This document shows positions 44,391 through 54,267 of a DNA stretch of 64,000 nt, piece by piece. A program made the translations under genes and the position numbers. Source of the stretch: Limisphaerales bacterium (GTDB lineage: Bacteria; Verrucomicrobiota; Verrucomicrobiia; Limisphaerales; SXTU01). Below the pieces are notes generated by a model. That model searched no databases and was not told where the DNA came from. It worked only from the letters and a program-made list of their open reading frames with translations. Where the stretch lies: contig WRPG01000005.1 in the NCBI GenBank assembly GCA_009773355.1, forward strand, positions 1-64,000, written 5' to 3'. Position 1 is the first letter of the stretch; each line of letters starts with the position of its first letter.

Positions 44391-45035
44391 ATGGACACCA
44401 TCAAGCAAGTCCTCGACCTCTTCCTGCACTTGCAGGACCACTTGCACCACCTCACGCGCGAGCACGGGGCGTGGGTCTATGGCATCCTGTTCCTCATCAT
44501 CTTCGCCGAGACCGGGCTGGTGGTGACGCCCATCCTGCCGGGCGACTCGCTGCTCTTCGCCGTCGGCGCGATTGCGGCCAACCCCGAGAGCGGGCTGAAC
44601 GTGTTCGTGGCGGGCGCGGTCATCTTCATCGCGGCCTTCATCGGCGACACAGTGAACTACTCCATCGGCAAGTTCGCCGGCGTGGCGCTCTCGAAGAAAT
44701 ACCCGCGCCTGATAAAACCGGAGTATCTCGCCAAGACCCACGAGTTCTTCGAGCGCTACGGCGGCAAGACCATCATCCTCGCGCGCTTCGTGCCCATCGT
44801 GCGGACGTTCGCGCCGTTCGTGGCGGGCAGCGGCGCGATGGACTACCGGCGCTTCATGATGTTCAACGTGGTCGGCGCGGTGGCCTGGGTGTCACTCCTC
44901 GTGCCGGCCGGCTGGTTCTTCGGCAACCTGCCGTGGGTGAAGAAGAACTTCGAGCTGGTCGTGCTGGGCATCGTCTTCGTGTCCGTGCTGCCGATGGCCG
45001 TGGAAATCCTGCGCGAGTGGCGGAAGCGGAAGTAG
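44391..45035 (+). CDS. DedA/SNARE-associated (VTT domain) membrane protein
   Basis: 214 residues with about five hydrophobic segments. Family marks: ETGLVVTPILPGDSLLFAVG near residue 45, FIGDTVNYSIGKFAG, and the conserved ARFVPIVRTFAPFVAGSGAM. DedA proteins act in membrane homeostasis, with some members flipping undecaprenyl phosphate or phospholipids. The ATG at 44391 gives the expected N-terminus. It stands alone on the plus strand. Confidence 0.93.
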   Translation: MDTIKQVLDLFLHLQDHLHHLTREHGAWVYGILFLIIFAETGLVVTPILPGDSLLFAVGAIAANPESGLNVFVAGAVIFIAAFIGDTVNYSIGKFAGVALSKKYPRLIKPEYLAKTHEFFERYGGKTIILARFVPIVRTFAPFVAGSGAMDYRRFMMFNVVGAVAWVSLLVPAGWFFGNLPWVKKNFELVVLGIVFVSVLPMAVEILREWRKRK

Positions 45036-45069
45036 GCCGGGGGCGGACAAGCGCGGTCAGGCGGCGACT

Positions 45070-46050
45070 TCAGGGCTTCTTGACGAAGTGCAGTTCCGCG
45101 CCAGCCCTGCGCAACGACTCGACGTGGAAGTTGAACCAAGTGTCGCGGCGGCCCTCGATCATCTTGCGCTGGTTGTGGTCCAGACCCTCGACTTCCCAGT
45201 AAGTGTGCTCGACACCGGCCTTCGTCAGCGCCGCGTGATACTCGCGGACGGTCGGGAGGTGCCCATCGTCCGCCGTGCCGCAGGCGACCTGGATGCGGAG
45301 GCTGGTTTTGATGGCGGCGAGGTTCTTCGTGAGGTTCGCGAACGGGTCGTTCGCCAGCAGGTGCGCGGCGTTGGTGCCGAGGTAGTTCCCCGGCCATGCG
45401 TTGGGCGCAACCGTCTTCGCCATTTCCGAAGTGCGATAGACGTTGCCGGACTGGTTGAAGAGCGAGCAGAAGAGCTGCGGGTGCCGCATCGCCAGATGCG
45501 TCGAGCCGCGCCCGCCCATCGAGAAGCCTTCAATGCAACGTCCCTTCCGGTCAGCAATCGTCCGATACGTCGCGTCAATGTGCGGCATCAATTCCTTCAC
45601 GAAGGTCGTCTCGGCGGGGAAGCGTCCGTCGGCGGAGTCCTGATACATGGTGGAGCGGCCACCGTTCGGGAACACCACGATGATCTCAGGCCAGCGGCCT
45701 GAAAGGATGCCGGCGTGGAGCACCTCGGCGTTGTAAACGGTGCGCGTCTCGTTGCCGCCTGCGCCGTGGAGGTTGTAGATGACCGGGTAGCGGCGCGTGG
45801 TGTCCGCCGCGTAGCCGGGCGGGAGGTAAAGGCAATAGCCCACGTCGCGCTTCATCGCGGCGCTGCGGTAGGTGTGGTGTGTGACGTTGGACGGGAAACT
45901 CGCAGGCAGCGGCTTGGCAACCCACATGTCGTCGGTGTTGGTCTGGTTGGACTTGGCCTGTTTCTTGGCCTCGGCGGCTGAGACATTGCCGCAAAAGGGC
46001 GCAAAGAGCGCAAAGACGGACAGCAGGAAGGCGAATCGGAGCGTGATCAT
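45070..46050 (-). CDS. Exported esterase (esterase D/feruloyl-esterase-like)
   Basis: 326 residues with a signal peptide (FAFLLSVFALFAPFCGNVSAAEA). Alpha/beta-hydrolase motifs: VIYNLHGAGGNET, EGFSMGGRGSTHLAM (nucleophile Ser), a late ACGTADDGH (Asp) and EGLDHNQRK (His). This branch includes acetylxylan and feruloyl esterases and S-formylglutathione hydrolase relatives; polysaccharide de-esterification outside the cell is likely. It ends next to a sulfatase gene on the same strand, which fits degradation of a substituted polysaccharide. ATG 46050 is preferred over GTG 46059. Confidence 0.85.
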   Translation of the reverse strand: MITLRFAFLLSVFALFAPFCGNVSAAEAKKQAKSNQTNTDDMWVAKPLPASFPSNVTHHTYRSAAMKRDVGYCLYLPPGYAADTTRRYPVIYNLHGAGGNETRTVYNAEVLHAGILSGRWPEIIVVFPNGGRSTMYQDSADGRFPAETTFVKELMPHIDATYRTIADRKGRCIEGFSMGGRGSTHLAMRHPQLFCSLFNQSGNVYRTSEMAKTVAPNAWPGNYLGTNAAHLLANDPFANLTKNLAAIKTSLRIQVACGTADDGHLPTVREYHAALTKAGVEHTYWEVEGLDHNQRKMIEGRRDTWFNFHVESLRRAGAELHFVKKP

Positions 46051-46060
46051 GCGCGGCACG

Positions 46061-46149
46061 GTAGCAGCCGACGTGAGGAGGCTCCAATTGGAAATGCCTG
46101 GCGCGGAGTGCGGGCTGAAAAGTCAGAGCCTCCTCATGTCGGCTGCTAC
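46061..46149. repeat. Paired inverted repeat, GTAGCAGCCG family
   Basis: A 24-bp arm starting GTAGCAGCCGACGTGAGGAG (46061-46084) is inverted at 46126-46149 with one mismatch; the loop is 41 nt. It fills the gap between the sulfatase stop and the esterase start. A close relative sits in frame inside hisC (52719-52788). Confidence 0.9.
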
Positions 46150-46153
46150 GGGT

Positions 46154-47713
46154 TTAGTCCAGCGGCTTCTTCTCGAAGTCGGTTTCCTTCACCCACGGGG
46201 CCTTGAGCGGCTCGCCTTTCATAAAGCGCTCGTAGAAGCCGACGTGGCCCTTGTTCGCGTGCGGATACTTGTCGAACACGTCGCCCCTGCCTTCCATGCG
46301 CGGATCGCCTTGCGCCCGCAGTTCGGCGTGGAGCTGGGCCTTGAGCGCGGCGAGTTGTGGCTTCACGGCGTCGCTGGCGGCGAGGTTCGCCACGGCGTCC
46401 GGGTCTTTGCGGAGGTCGAAGAGTTCCTCGGCGGGGCGCTTGCCGAAACAGAGCGCCCATGGAATGTCGCCGGAGCTGAGTCGGTGCGCGTCGAGGATGA
46501 AGGACTTCGTCGGGCTGGCATCCACGTTCAAGTAGCCGGTCTCGGGGTTGCACGCGGGCCAGCGGGACGGCTCGAAGTTTTGGAGGAACAGCACGTCGTT
46601 CTTCACGATGCCGCGAATGGGATAGCCTACGTCGCCGGGCCGGCCGATGTCGTGGCGTTCCATGCCGATGAGCACATGGTCGCGCGCGGGGTTCACCCGG
46701 CCGGATTTGTCGGAGCGGAAGATGTCCGTGAGGCTGCGGCCCGGACTGGCGGCCATGCCGGTCTTCGCCCACGGCAAACCGGCCAGCTCGACGAACGTCG
46801 GCGCGAGGTCAACGAAGCTCACGTAGTCGTCCACCACGCGGCCGGGCTTTTTGATGCCGCGCGGCCACCTAGCGGCGAAGGGGACGTGGTTCGAGGCCTC
46901 GTAGGCGCTGCCCTTGCCGCGCGGGAAGGGCCAGCCGTGGTCGGCGGTGACGATGACCAGCGTGTTCTCCAGCAGGCCGCGCTTCTCCAACTCGGCGAGC
47001 ATCCGGCCGAGATGCCGGTCGAAGTGCTCGACCTCGAAGGCGTAGTCGAGCATGTCGTGGCGCACCGTCTCGTTGTCCGGCCAGTAGGCGGGCACGCGGT
47101 CAATGTCGCCCAGCTTCTTCCCGCCCTTCGCCACGCCAGAGCCGAACTCGTAGCCGCGATGCGGCTCAATCGCGCCATACCAGAAGCACCACGGCTTGTC
47201 CGACGACGTGGTGGCGAGGAAGTCGTTGAAGTTCGCGGCGTAGTCGGCGTTGCCGATGCCGGTGGCGGGCGGGGCGGCCTTGCGCGCGTTGAAGGCCTTG
47301 CCCGTCATCTGCCGCGCCTGGCCCAGCGCGTCGGTCGCCACGCCCGGCCCCCAACCCTTGGTCGTGTGGCCAACGGTCCAGCCGTTGTCGGCGAGCGCCT
47401 CGCCCCAGCCTTTGAACTTGGGCGGGAAGTAGCAGATGTGGTTCGCGGCGGCCTCCAGTTGCCACGAGTTGCGGCCGGTGAGGATGCACGCGCGCGACGG
47501 CGCACACTTTGCGTTCGGCGTGAAGGCGCGGGTGAACAGGACGCCTTCCTTCGCCACGCGGTCGAAGTTCGGCGTCTTCACCCAGCGCGTGCCGTAAGCG
47601 CCCGCGTGCGCGCCCCAGTCGTCGGCGATGGCGAAGAGGATGTTCGGCGGTCGCTCGGCGGCACGAACGACGACGGCGAGGCAGAGCGAGGCAAGCAGGC
47701 AACGCAGTGACAT
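46154..47713 (-). CDS. Formylglycine sulfatase (heparan N-sulfatase-like)
   Basis: 519 residues with a signal peptide. The CxPSR motif, [11 protein letters not shown] at residues 70-80, provides the Cys converted to formylglycine; metal ligands DD at 31-32 and the late TADHGWPF are present. The set resembles N-sulfoglucosamine sulfohydrolase-type (S1_8-like) sulfatases. A formylglycine-generating enzyme must be encoded elsewhere. Together with the adjacent exported esterase it suggests attack on sulfated, acylated polysaccharides. It is separated from that gene only by an inverted repeat. Confidence 0.93.
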   Translation of the reverse strand: MSLRCLLASLCLAVVVRAAERPPNILFAIADDWGAHAGAYGTRWVKTPNFDRVAKEGVLFTRAFTPNAKCAPSRACILTGRNSWQLEAAANHICYFPPKFKGWGEALADNGWTVGHTTKGWGPGVATDALGQARQMTGKAFNARKAAPPATGIGNADYAANFNDFLATTSSDKPWCFWYGAIEPHRGYEFGSGVAKGGKKLGDIDRVPAYWPDNETVRHDMLDYAFEVEHFDRHLGRMLAELEKRGLLENTLVIVTADHGWPFPRGKGSAYEASNHVPFAARWPRGIKKPGRVVDDYVSFVDLAPTFVELAGLPWAKTGMAASPGRSLTDIFRSDKSGRVNPARDHVLIGMERHDIGRPGDVGYPIRGIVKNDVLFLQNFEPSRWPACNPETGYLNVDASPTKSFILDAHRLSSGDIPWALCFGKRPAEELFDLRKDPDAVANLAASDAVKPQLAALKAQLHAELRAQGDPRMEGRGDVFDKYPHANKGHVGFYERFMKGEPLKAPWVKETDFEKKPLD

Positions 47714-47762
47714 GCCGGGACGTTAGCAAACCGGTGCGCGGAGGGAAGTCATGCTTGCGTGA

Positions 47763-47885
47763 AGCGGACACTCCTGTCCGCAGCAAGGCGAACCTGGCAA
47801 GCAGTGGCTTTGGCAGGAAGATTCGGGGCAGGAGCAATGCGGAGAGCTGTCCCGGCGACGGACTGCGGGACAGGAGTGTCCCGCC
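47763..47885. repeat. Paired hairpin repeat, CGGACACTCCTGTCCG family
   Basis: Hairpins CGGACACTCCTGTCCG (near 47766) and CGGGACAGGAGTGTCCCG (near 47866) are about 85 nt apart and inverted to each other. They lie in the 239-bp divergent region between the sulfatase and the next exported protein, so they overlap the likely promoters. Confidence 0.8.
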
Positions 47886-47952
47886 CACGGAAAGAGGCGA
47901 AACAAATCCGGGGTTGCCGGCGTCTGTCCGGGGAACAATAGTAAGCACACGT

Positions 47953-48762
47953 ATGAAGCACGTTTTCCTGACCTTGCTCGCGGGGGCCGCGCTGGCGGTG
48001 GCGGCGGAGAAGAAAGGTTTCCCCGCCCACTGGGGCCAGCCGCCCGCCATCCAGACGCAGGATTATGGCGACTTGCCCGGCGGCTACGGCAAGGGCAGCT
48101 CGACGCTGCGGAACTGGATCAGCGCCAACCTGGCGAAGGACAAACTCGCCCAGGCCGGTGGTGGCAAGGCCGCATCCGTCCCCGCCGCGAAGCCGATCTA
48201 CTCGCAGGACTTCGAGAAGACCGACGTGGACAAGGTGCCGGACGGGATGCTCGTGCTCGACGGCGGCTTCGCCGTGAAGCAGGCCGGCGGCGGCAAGGTG
48301 CTGGAACTGCCCGGCGACCCGCTTGAGACCTTCGGCATTCTGTTCGGCCCGACGGAGAAGGACGGTCTCTGCGTGCAGGCGCGCATCCTCGGCACGGGCC
48401 GGGGCCGGCGCTTCCCGGTGCTGGCCGTGGGTCTCAGCGGCGTGGGCGGCTACAAGCTGCAGGTTTCCCCGGCGAAGAAGATGCTCGAGATTTACAAGGG
48501 CGAGGAGGCGAAGGCCTCGGTGCCGTTTGATTGGAAGTCCGGCGAGTGGGCGCAACTGAAATTCCAGGTCCGCAAGGTCAAGGATGGCGAGTGGCAGGCC
48601 GAGGGCAAAGTCTGGCCGCAAGGCGCCCCCGAGCCGGCCGCGTGGCAGATCAAGTTGGCCGAGACCACCGAGCCGACGCCGGGCCGGCCCTCCATCTGGG
48701 GCCTGCCCTTCTCCGGCACGGCGATTCAGTTCGATGACCTGCTCGTGACCCCGGCGAAGTGA
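47953..48762 (+). CDS. Exported protein with concanavalin-like domain
   Basis: 269 residues with a signal peptide (LTLLAGAALAVAAEK). A linker with GGYGKGSSTLRNWI is followed by a jelly-roll region (DFEKTDVDKVPDGMLVLDGGFAVKQ, LGTGRGRRFPVLAVGLSG, KMLEIYKGEEAKASVPF, TAIQFDDLLV) resembling secreted laminin-G/DUF1080-like modules. No catalytic motif seen. A binding role for carbohydrate is plausible given the sulfatase, esterase and isomerase neighbours. Confidence 0.65.
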   Translation: MKHVFLTLLAGAALAVAAEKKGFPAHWGQPPAIQTQDYGDLPGGYGKGSSTLRNWISANLAKDKLAQAGGGKAASVPAAKPIYSQDFEKTDVDKVPDGMLVLDGGFAVKQAGGGKVLELPGDPLETFGILFGPTEKDGLCVQARILGTGRGRRFPVLAVGLSGVGGYKLQVSPAKKMLEIYKGEEAKASVPFDWKSGEWAQLKFQVRKVKDGEWQAEGKVWPQGAPEPAAWQIKLAETTEPTPGRPSIWGLPFSGTAIQFDDLLVTPAK

Positions 48763-48771
48763 GCCGCCGGC

Positions 48772-48862
48772 CGTAAAACGTAATGCGTAGTGCGTAGTGC
48801 GTAAGCGATATCCGGCGCGGGGCTGACAAAACCACTTACGGATTACGCATTACGTTTTACGC
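48772..48862. repeat. Inverted heptamer pair (CGTAATG/ATTACGC), copy 3
   Basis: Left array 48772-48806: CGTAAAA, CGTAATG, CGTAGTG, CGTAGTG, CGTAAGC. Right array 48835-48862: CTTACGG, ATTACGC, ATTACGT, TTTACGC. The loop is 28 nt. It starts 9 bp after the previous stop. Confidence 0.9.
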
Positions 48863-48911
48863 TTTACCTCGCCCCTGAACCGTCCAATCGTCCGCCATCA
48901 TTTCACCAGAC

Positions 48912-49730
48912 ATGAAAACCAAACTCCTCCTCGCGCTGGCGCTGGCCAGCCTCGTGTTCACCTCCGCCCAGGCCGCCGATTACGCGCCCAAGGTCGGCCT
49001 CCAGTCCTGGACCTGCCGCAACATGAAGTTCGACGAGGTCGTCGCCTTCGCCGAGAAGCACGGGCTGAAGCACCTTCAAGCCATCGGCAACCACATCAAC
49101 CCGATGGGCTCGCTGGACGAGGCGAAGCAGAAGAAGGCCATCCTCGATGCGAAGGGCATCAGCTTTTACACCTTTGGCGTCGCGGGCACTTCGCCGGACA
49201 AGGAAGTCAACCGGAAGCTCTTCGTCTTCGCCAAGGCGATGGGCATCAAGGTCATCATCGTCGAGCCGAAGAACGACAAGGCGCTCTGGGACGGCCTCGA
49301 AGAACTCGTGAAGGAATACGACATCAAGCTTGCCATCCACAACCACGGCAAGGACTCGGTCTATGGCACGCCCGAGAAAGTCTGGAGCGTGCTCAAGGAC
49401 CGCGACGCGCGCATCGGCGTGTGCATGGACGTGGGCCACCTCACCGGCGCGGGCTTCGACGCGGGCAAGGAGTTCGTGGCCTACAAGGGCCGCGTGTATG
49501 ACATCCACCTCAAGGACAAGAAGACCGAGAAGACCGCCGACGGCAAGAGCGTCATCCTCGACGTGATGGTCGGCACCGGTGATGCGAACTACAAGGGCCT
49601 GCTCGCCGAGTTGAAGAAGGCCAAGTGGCCCGGCGTGATGGCCATCGAGACGGACAACGCGACCTTCGCGAAGGAGCCGAGCGAGTTCGTGGCCGGCGCG
49701 ATCAAGTTCGTGAAGACCAACGCGAAGTAG
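48912..49730 (+). CDS. Exported sugar phosphate isomerase/epimerase-like TIM barrel
   Basis: 272 residues with a signal peptide (LALALASLVFTSAQAAD), unusual for this fold but common in these phyla. AP-endonuclease-2/xylose-isomerase-like barrel with VIIVEPKND, LAIHNHGKDSVYG, GVCMDVGHLTGAG and YDIHLKDKK; these histidines and acids form a divalent metal site. Probably isomerises or epimerises, or acts as a ketosugar lyase, in the periplasm. It follows the concanavalin-like exported protein on the same strand. Confidence 0.88.
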   Translation: MKTKLLLALALASLVFTSAQAADYAPKVGLQSWTCRNMKFDEVVAFAEKHGLKHLQAIGNHINPMGSLDEAKQKKAILDAKGISFYTFGVAGTSPDKEVNRKLFVFAKAMGIKVIIVEPKNDKALWDGLEELVKEYDIKLAIHNHGKDSVYGTPEKVWSVLKDRDARIGVCMDVGHLTGAGFDAGKEFVAYKGRVYDIHLKDKKTEKTADGKSVILDVMVGTGDANYKGLLAELKKAKWPGVMAIETDNATFAKEPSEFVAGAIKFVKTNAK

Positions 49731-49744
49731 TCAGGCGCGAGCCG

Positions 49745-49813
49745 TAGCTCGACATTCCAATGTCGGGGCTTCGGGCGGACAACCACTGGAACTCGACATC
49801 GGAATGTCGAGCC
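49745..49813. repeat. Paired hairpin repeat, CGACATTCCAATGTCG family, copy 1
   Basis: TAGCTCGACATTCCAATGTC (49745 on) and its inverse form near 49792-49813 (CTCGACATCGGAATGTCGAG) are about 25 nt apart. Each arm is itself a stem-loop. It begins 14 bp after the TIM-barrel stop. The same family follows the vapC-type toxin at 60091. Confidence 0.85.
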
Positions 49814-49880
49814 ACCCGCCGGCCTTTGTGATTGCCCGCCGCGCCGCTGTGCGTCGTAATTCGCCCCGCAACGAACCGTC

Positions 49881-51239
<1,359 letters not shown>

Positions 51240-51389
51240 AAATTCCAAATCCAACAGCGCGCGGCGGTTTGACCGCTCTGCGCCGCGCTTGTGGGCACCA
51301 TGAAACCAGTGCCGCCGGGAGAGAACCTCGGTGACGGAACCAGCCTGGCGCAACTTGCCTGCTGACAGCGGGTTTTGCCGGGTCTCGCC

Positions 51390-51620
51390 ACCGGTTCCAG
51401 GCGCGGTGAAATGATTTTCCCGCACGGTAGAATCATTTCACCGTGCGGGAAAACCAGTCTGCCGCGCGGGAAATGGCCTTCGCCGGACGGACAAGGAGCA
51501 TTCCCGCGCGCCAAACGCCTCCGCCCGCGCCCGGAACTCAATCTTCCGTGCGGGGACCGCCGTGTCCCGCACGGGTAAACGTCCCGCCCGCGCGGCAGAT
51601 TGATTTTGGCGCACGGCGGA
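51390..51620. repeat. 21-bp palindromic minisatellite, about 11 units
   Basis: Eleven consecutive degenerate 21-bp units start at 51390, 51411, 51432 and so on. The core at unit positions 9-16 is CCGCRCGG, itself palindromic, and flanks tend to TTTT and AAAA, so single units such as TTTCACCGTGCGGGAAAA can form hairpins. Because 21 is a multiple of three, every frame reads a heptapeptide repeat, which explains several spurious ORFs. Part of a 706-bp gene-free stretch between glcF and hisC. Confidence 0.85.
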
Positions 51621-51680
51621 ACCGGCTGTCGCTACCGGGCGGCCGTTGGCCAGTGCGTGGAAAAAGCGGCGGTGAACGCG

Positions 51681-51876
51681 CCGCAGTCCAGACGCTACGC
51701 GAATCCGGGGACGCTCGATGTCGTGCCAGCGTCTGGACTGATACGGTTTCCGGAGTGAATCACCGGCGCGGGAAACGGTCTGCGGTCGCTTCAGCGCCGC
51801 TTTCTGAACCAGCCGGAAGACAGAGGAACCCAAAAGCGGCGCTGAAGACACACGCACTCCAGACGCTCCGCGCAGG
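51681..51876. repeat. Hairpin-repeat complex, CCAGACGCT family
   Basis: The words AGTCCAGACGCTACGCG (51685 on), GCGTCTGGACTG (51729 on) and CACTCCAGACGCTCCGCG (51855 on) alternate in orientation, with an inner pair AGCGCCGCTTT / AAAGCGGCGCT. A related element lies at 56667-56769. The remainder of the glcF-hisC gap shows no gene. Confidence 0.7.
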
Positions 51877-51945
51877 CTCACGCCGTGGGCGAATCCAACG
51901 GTCAGGCCCGGTGAAGTTTCGCGCAGCTCGTCGAGCCGCGCTCCT

Positions 51946-53103
51946 TCACTTTACCGCCGCAATGGCCCGCGCCGTCCGCACGAAGGTCTCCATCTCCGCC
52001 GACGAGCCGATGGTGATGCGCAGGTAGTCGCGCACCTCGGGATACTTGAACCAGCGGACGAGCAGCTTCTTCGCGCGCAACTTTGCGAGCCATGCCTCGG
52101 CGGGAAAGCGCGGCGGCCGCGCGAGCAGAAAGTTCGTCTGGCTCGGCAGCACGCTCCAGCCGAGACCGGTCAGCTCGCGCGTGACCTGCTCGCGCGTGGC
52201 GATGATGCGGCGGAAGTTGCGCCGGTAGTAAGGCAGGTCGTCGAGCGTCGCCAGCGCGGCGACCTGGCCGAGGCCGTTGACATTGTAGCTGTCGCGCACC
52301 TTGTCGAGCGCGGCGATCAGGTCCGCGTGGCCGACGAAGTAGCCGACGCGCTGGAAGCAGAGCGAGTAGGCCTTCGAGAACGTGCGCGAGACGAGGACGT
52401 GCGGATGCTTGAGCGCGAGCGCCATCGCGTGCTCGCGGGCGAAGTCCACGTAAGCCTCGTCCAGCACCACGACGCCACGCGACTTGGCGCAGAGCGCGTC
52501 CAGCTCTGCTGTGCCGTAACCACGCCCGCTCGGGGCGTTCGGCGTGGTGATGAGCGAGAGCGCGGCTTTGAAGTCCCAGCCCTTCTTCGGCAAAGAAGCC
52601 AGTGCTGGCAGCGTGAAGTCGGCGTTGAGCGGGACGGCGTTGGGCAGTGCGCCGGCGATTTCCGCCAGCACCGGGTAGAGCGAGTAGCTCGGGTTGAAGA
52701 ACTGAACTGCTGCGCTGGGTAGCCGCCGAGGTGAGGAGGCGGATTCTGATGCGTTGCCGTCCGTCCGCCTCCTTACCTCGGCGGCTACTGGCTCAACGAA
52801 CGTGCGCGTCGCCAGCGCGAGCAGTTCATCCGAGCCGTTGCCGACGATGATGTTCTCCGGCGCGCAGCCGTGGAGCTTGGCGAGCCGTTCGCGCAGCGCG
52901 GAGGCCGTCGGGTTTGGGTAAAGCCGGAGCCGGCCGTCCACTGCCGCCTTCACCGCCGCGAGGACTTTGGGCGAGGGCGGGTAGGGATTCTCGTTGGTGT
53001 TGAGCTTGATGAGGCCGGGAATCTTCGGCTGCTCGCCGGGGACATAGGCGTGCAACCGCTGGACCAGCGGGCGAATCAGCGAACGTGGGGCGCGAACGGC
53101 CAT
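51946..53103 (-). CDS. hisC: Histidinol-phosphate aminotransferase
   Basis: PLP enzyme of histidine synthesis, 385 residues. The fold-type I signature is clear: LNTNENPYPPSP, GNGSDELLALATR, TTPNAPSGRGY, LDEAYVDF and the PLP-lysine region SRTFSKAYSL. It is about 25 residues longer than usual because a paired inverted repeat (52719-52788) is read in frame after FVEP, encoding VAAEVRRRTDGNASESASSP. No other his gene is nearby. The insertion lies before QFFNPSYSLYP, at a place where a loop could tolerate it. Confidence 0.92.
   Translation of the reverse strand: MAVRAPRSLIRPLVQRLHAYVPGEQPKIPGLIKLNTNENPYPPSPKVLAAVKAAVDGRLRLYPNPTASALRERLAKLHGCAPENIIVGNGSDELLALATRTFVEPVAAEVRRRTDGNASESASSPRRLPSAAVQFFNPSYSLYPVLAEIAGALPNAVPLNADFTLPALASLPKKGWDFKAALSLITTPNAPSGRGYGTAELDALCAKSRGVVVLDEAYVDFAREHAMALALKHPHVLVSRTFSKAYSLCFQRVGYFVGHADLIAALDKVRDSYNVNGLGQVAALATLDDLPYYRRNFRRIIATREQVTRELTGLGWSVLPSQTNFLLARPPRFPAEAWLAKLRAKKLLVRWFKYPEVRDYLRITIGSSAEMETFVRTARAIAAVK
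52719..52788. repeat. Paired inverted repeat inside hisC, GTAGCAGCCG family
   Basis: A 25-bp arm beginning GTAGCCGCCGAGGTGAGGAG (52719-52743) is inverted at 52764-52788 with one mismatch; the loop is 20 nt. It clearly matches the intergenic element at 46061-46149 and keeps the hisC frame. Confidence 0.9.
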
Positions 53104-53236
53104 GCGGCAGTTTCGGGCCAAAAACCAACCGATGTCGAGCCGGTGATGCAGCCGCCCGGCTTGGGCCGCGTCGCCCGCGCGCCTTTTCCCTTCCCGCCCC
53201 TCGCGTGCGTGCCTACGCTCCGGCGACTTGCGGAAT

Positions 53237-54163
53237 ATGAACACCATTCTCCTCGGCAAAAGCTCCCTGCGCACCAGCCGCCTGGCCTACGGCTGCTGGC
53301 GCATCGCGGACACGGACGAACTCGGGCGCACGGTCGGCCGCGCAGCCATCCTCGCGGCGCTGGAGGCGGGTTACACGCTCTTCGATCACGCGGACATCTA
53401 CTGCGGCGGCCGTTCGGAGAAAGCCTTTGGCGACGTGCTGCGCGAAGTCGCCGGGATGCGCGAGCGCGTGTTCATCGCGACCAAGTGCGGCATCCGCCAG
53501 GCCGGCGACCCGCTGCCGGAAGCGCCGGTGCGCTACGACTTTTCCGCCGCGCACATCGTGTGGAGCTGCGAGCAATCGCTGCGGCGGCTGGGCGTGGAGA
53601 CGATTGACCTCTACCAGCTCCATCGGCCCGACTGGCTGATGAACCCGGACGAAGTCGCCGTGGCCTTCAACCAGCTCCGGGCGCAGGGCAAGGTGCGCGA
53701 GTTCGGCGTGAGCAACTTCCGCCCGTCGCAGCTCACCGCGTTGCAACGCGCGCTGGCCTTCCCGCTCCTCGTGAACCAAGTGGAGATCAGCCTCGCGAAC
53801 TTGAGCACCTTCACCGACGGCACGCTGGATCAATGCCTCGCCGAACGCATCACGCCGATGGCGTGGAGTCCGCTCGCGGGCGGCCTGCTCGCGGAGGGCG
53901 CGCGGCGCTTGCTGCCGTCGCAGGAGAGCTATCGCGTCGAGCGCATCGTGGGGGAACTGGACGCGCTGGCCCGGGTGCGCGGCAGCACGCGCGGCACGGT
54001 GGCGCTGGCGTGGCTGCTGAAACACCCGGCGGGCATCGTGCCCATCGTCGGCTCAACGAAGCCGGAGAAAATCCGCGAGGGCGCAAACGCGCCGCGGGTC
54101 GAGCTGACGCGGGAGGAATGGTATCGGCTGCTCGAAGCGGCGCGCGGAGAGCGGCTGCCGTAA
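53237..54163 (+). CDS. Aldo/keto reductase
   Basis: 308-residue TIM-barrel NADPH oxidoreductase. Catalytic tetrad residues appear in FDHADIYCGG (Asp, Tyr), IATKCGI (Lys) and YQLHRPDW (His); EFGVSNFRPSQL and VPIVGSTKPEKI are the cofactor-binding segments. The type is YdhF-like. Substrate unknown. The ATG at 53237 is favoured over the upstream TTG. Divergent from hisC with 133 bp between. Confidence 0.92.
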   Translation: MNTILLGKSSLRTSRLAYGCWRIADTDELGRTVGRAAILAALEAGYTLFDHADIYCGGRSEKAFGDVLREVAGMRERVFIATKCGIRQAGDPLPEAPVRYDFSAAHIVWSCEQSLRRLGVETIDLYQLHRPDWLMNPDEVAVAFNQLRAQGKVREFGVSNFRPSQLTALQRALAFPLLVNQVEISLANLSTFTDGTLDQCLAERITPMAWSPLAGGLLAEGARRLLPSQESYRVERIVGELDALARVRGSTRGTVALAWLLKHPAGIVPIVGSTKPEKIREGANAPRVELTREEWYRLLEAARGERLP

Positions 54164-54173
54164 GAGATGCGAG

Positions 54174-54266
54174 GAGCGCGGCCTTCAGGCCGCTTCAACG
54201 TGCGAAGGAGCGAAGTTCGGACGCATCGTTCGTCCGCACGTTGAAGCGGGCTGAAGCCCGCGCGCC
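54174..54266. repeat. Paired hairpin repeat between convergent genes
   Basis: Arms gagcgcggccttcaggccgc and gcgggctgaagcccgcgcgc (each a stem-loop) are joined by inverted CTTCAACGTG / CACGTTGAAG words. The element starts 10 bp after the aldo/keto reductase stop and ends at the stop of the MFS gene. A good place for a bidirectional terminator. Confidence 0.85.
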
Positions 54267-54267
54267 A

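Noticed and set aside
51390-51620. CRISPR array
   Set aside because: Units are 21 bp with no unique spacers between repeats and no cas genes nearby. It is a degenerate tandem repeat.
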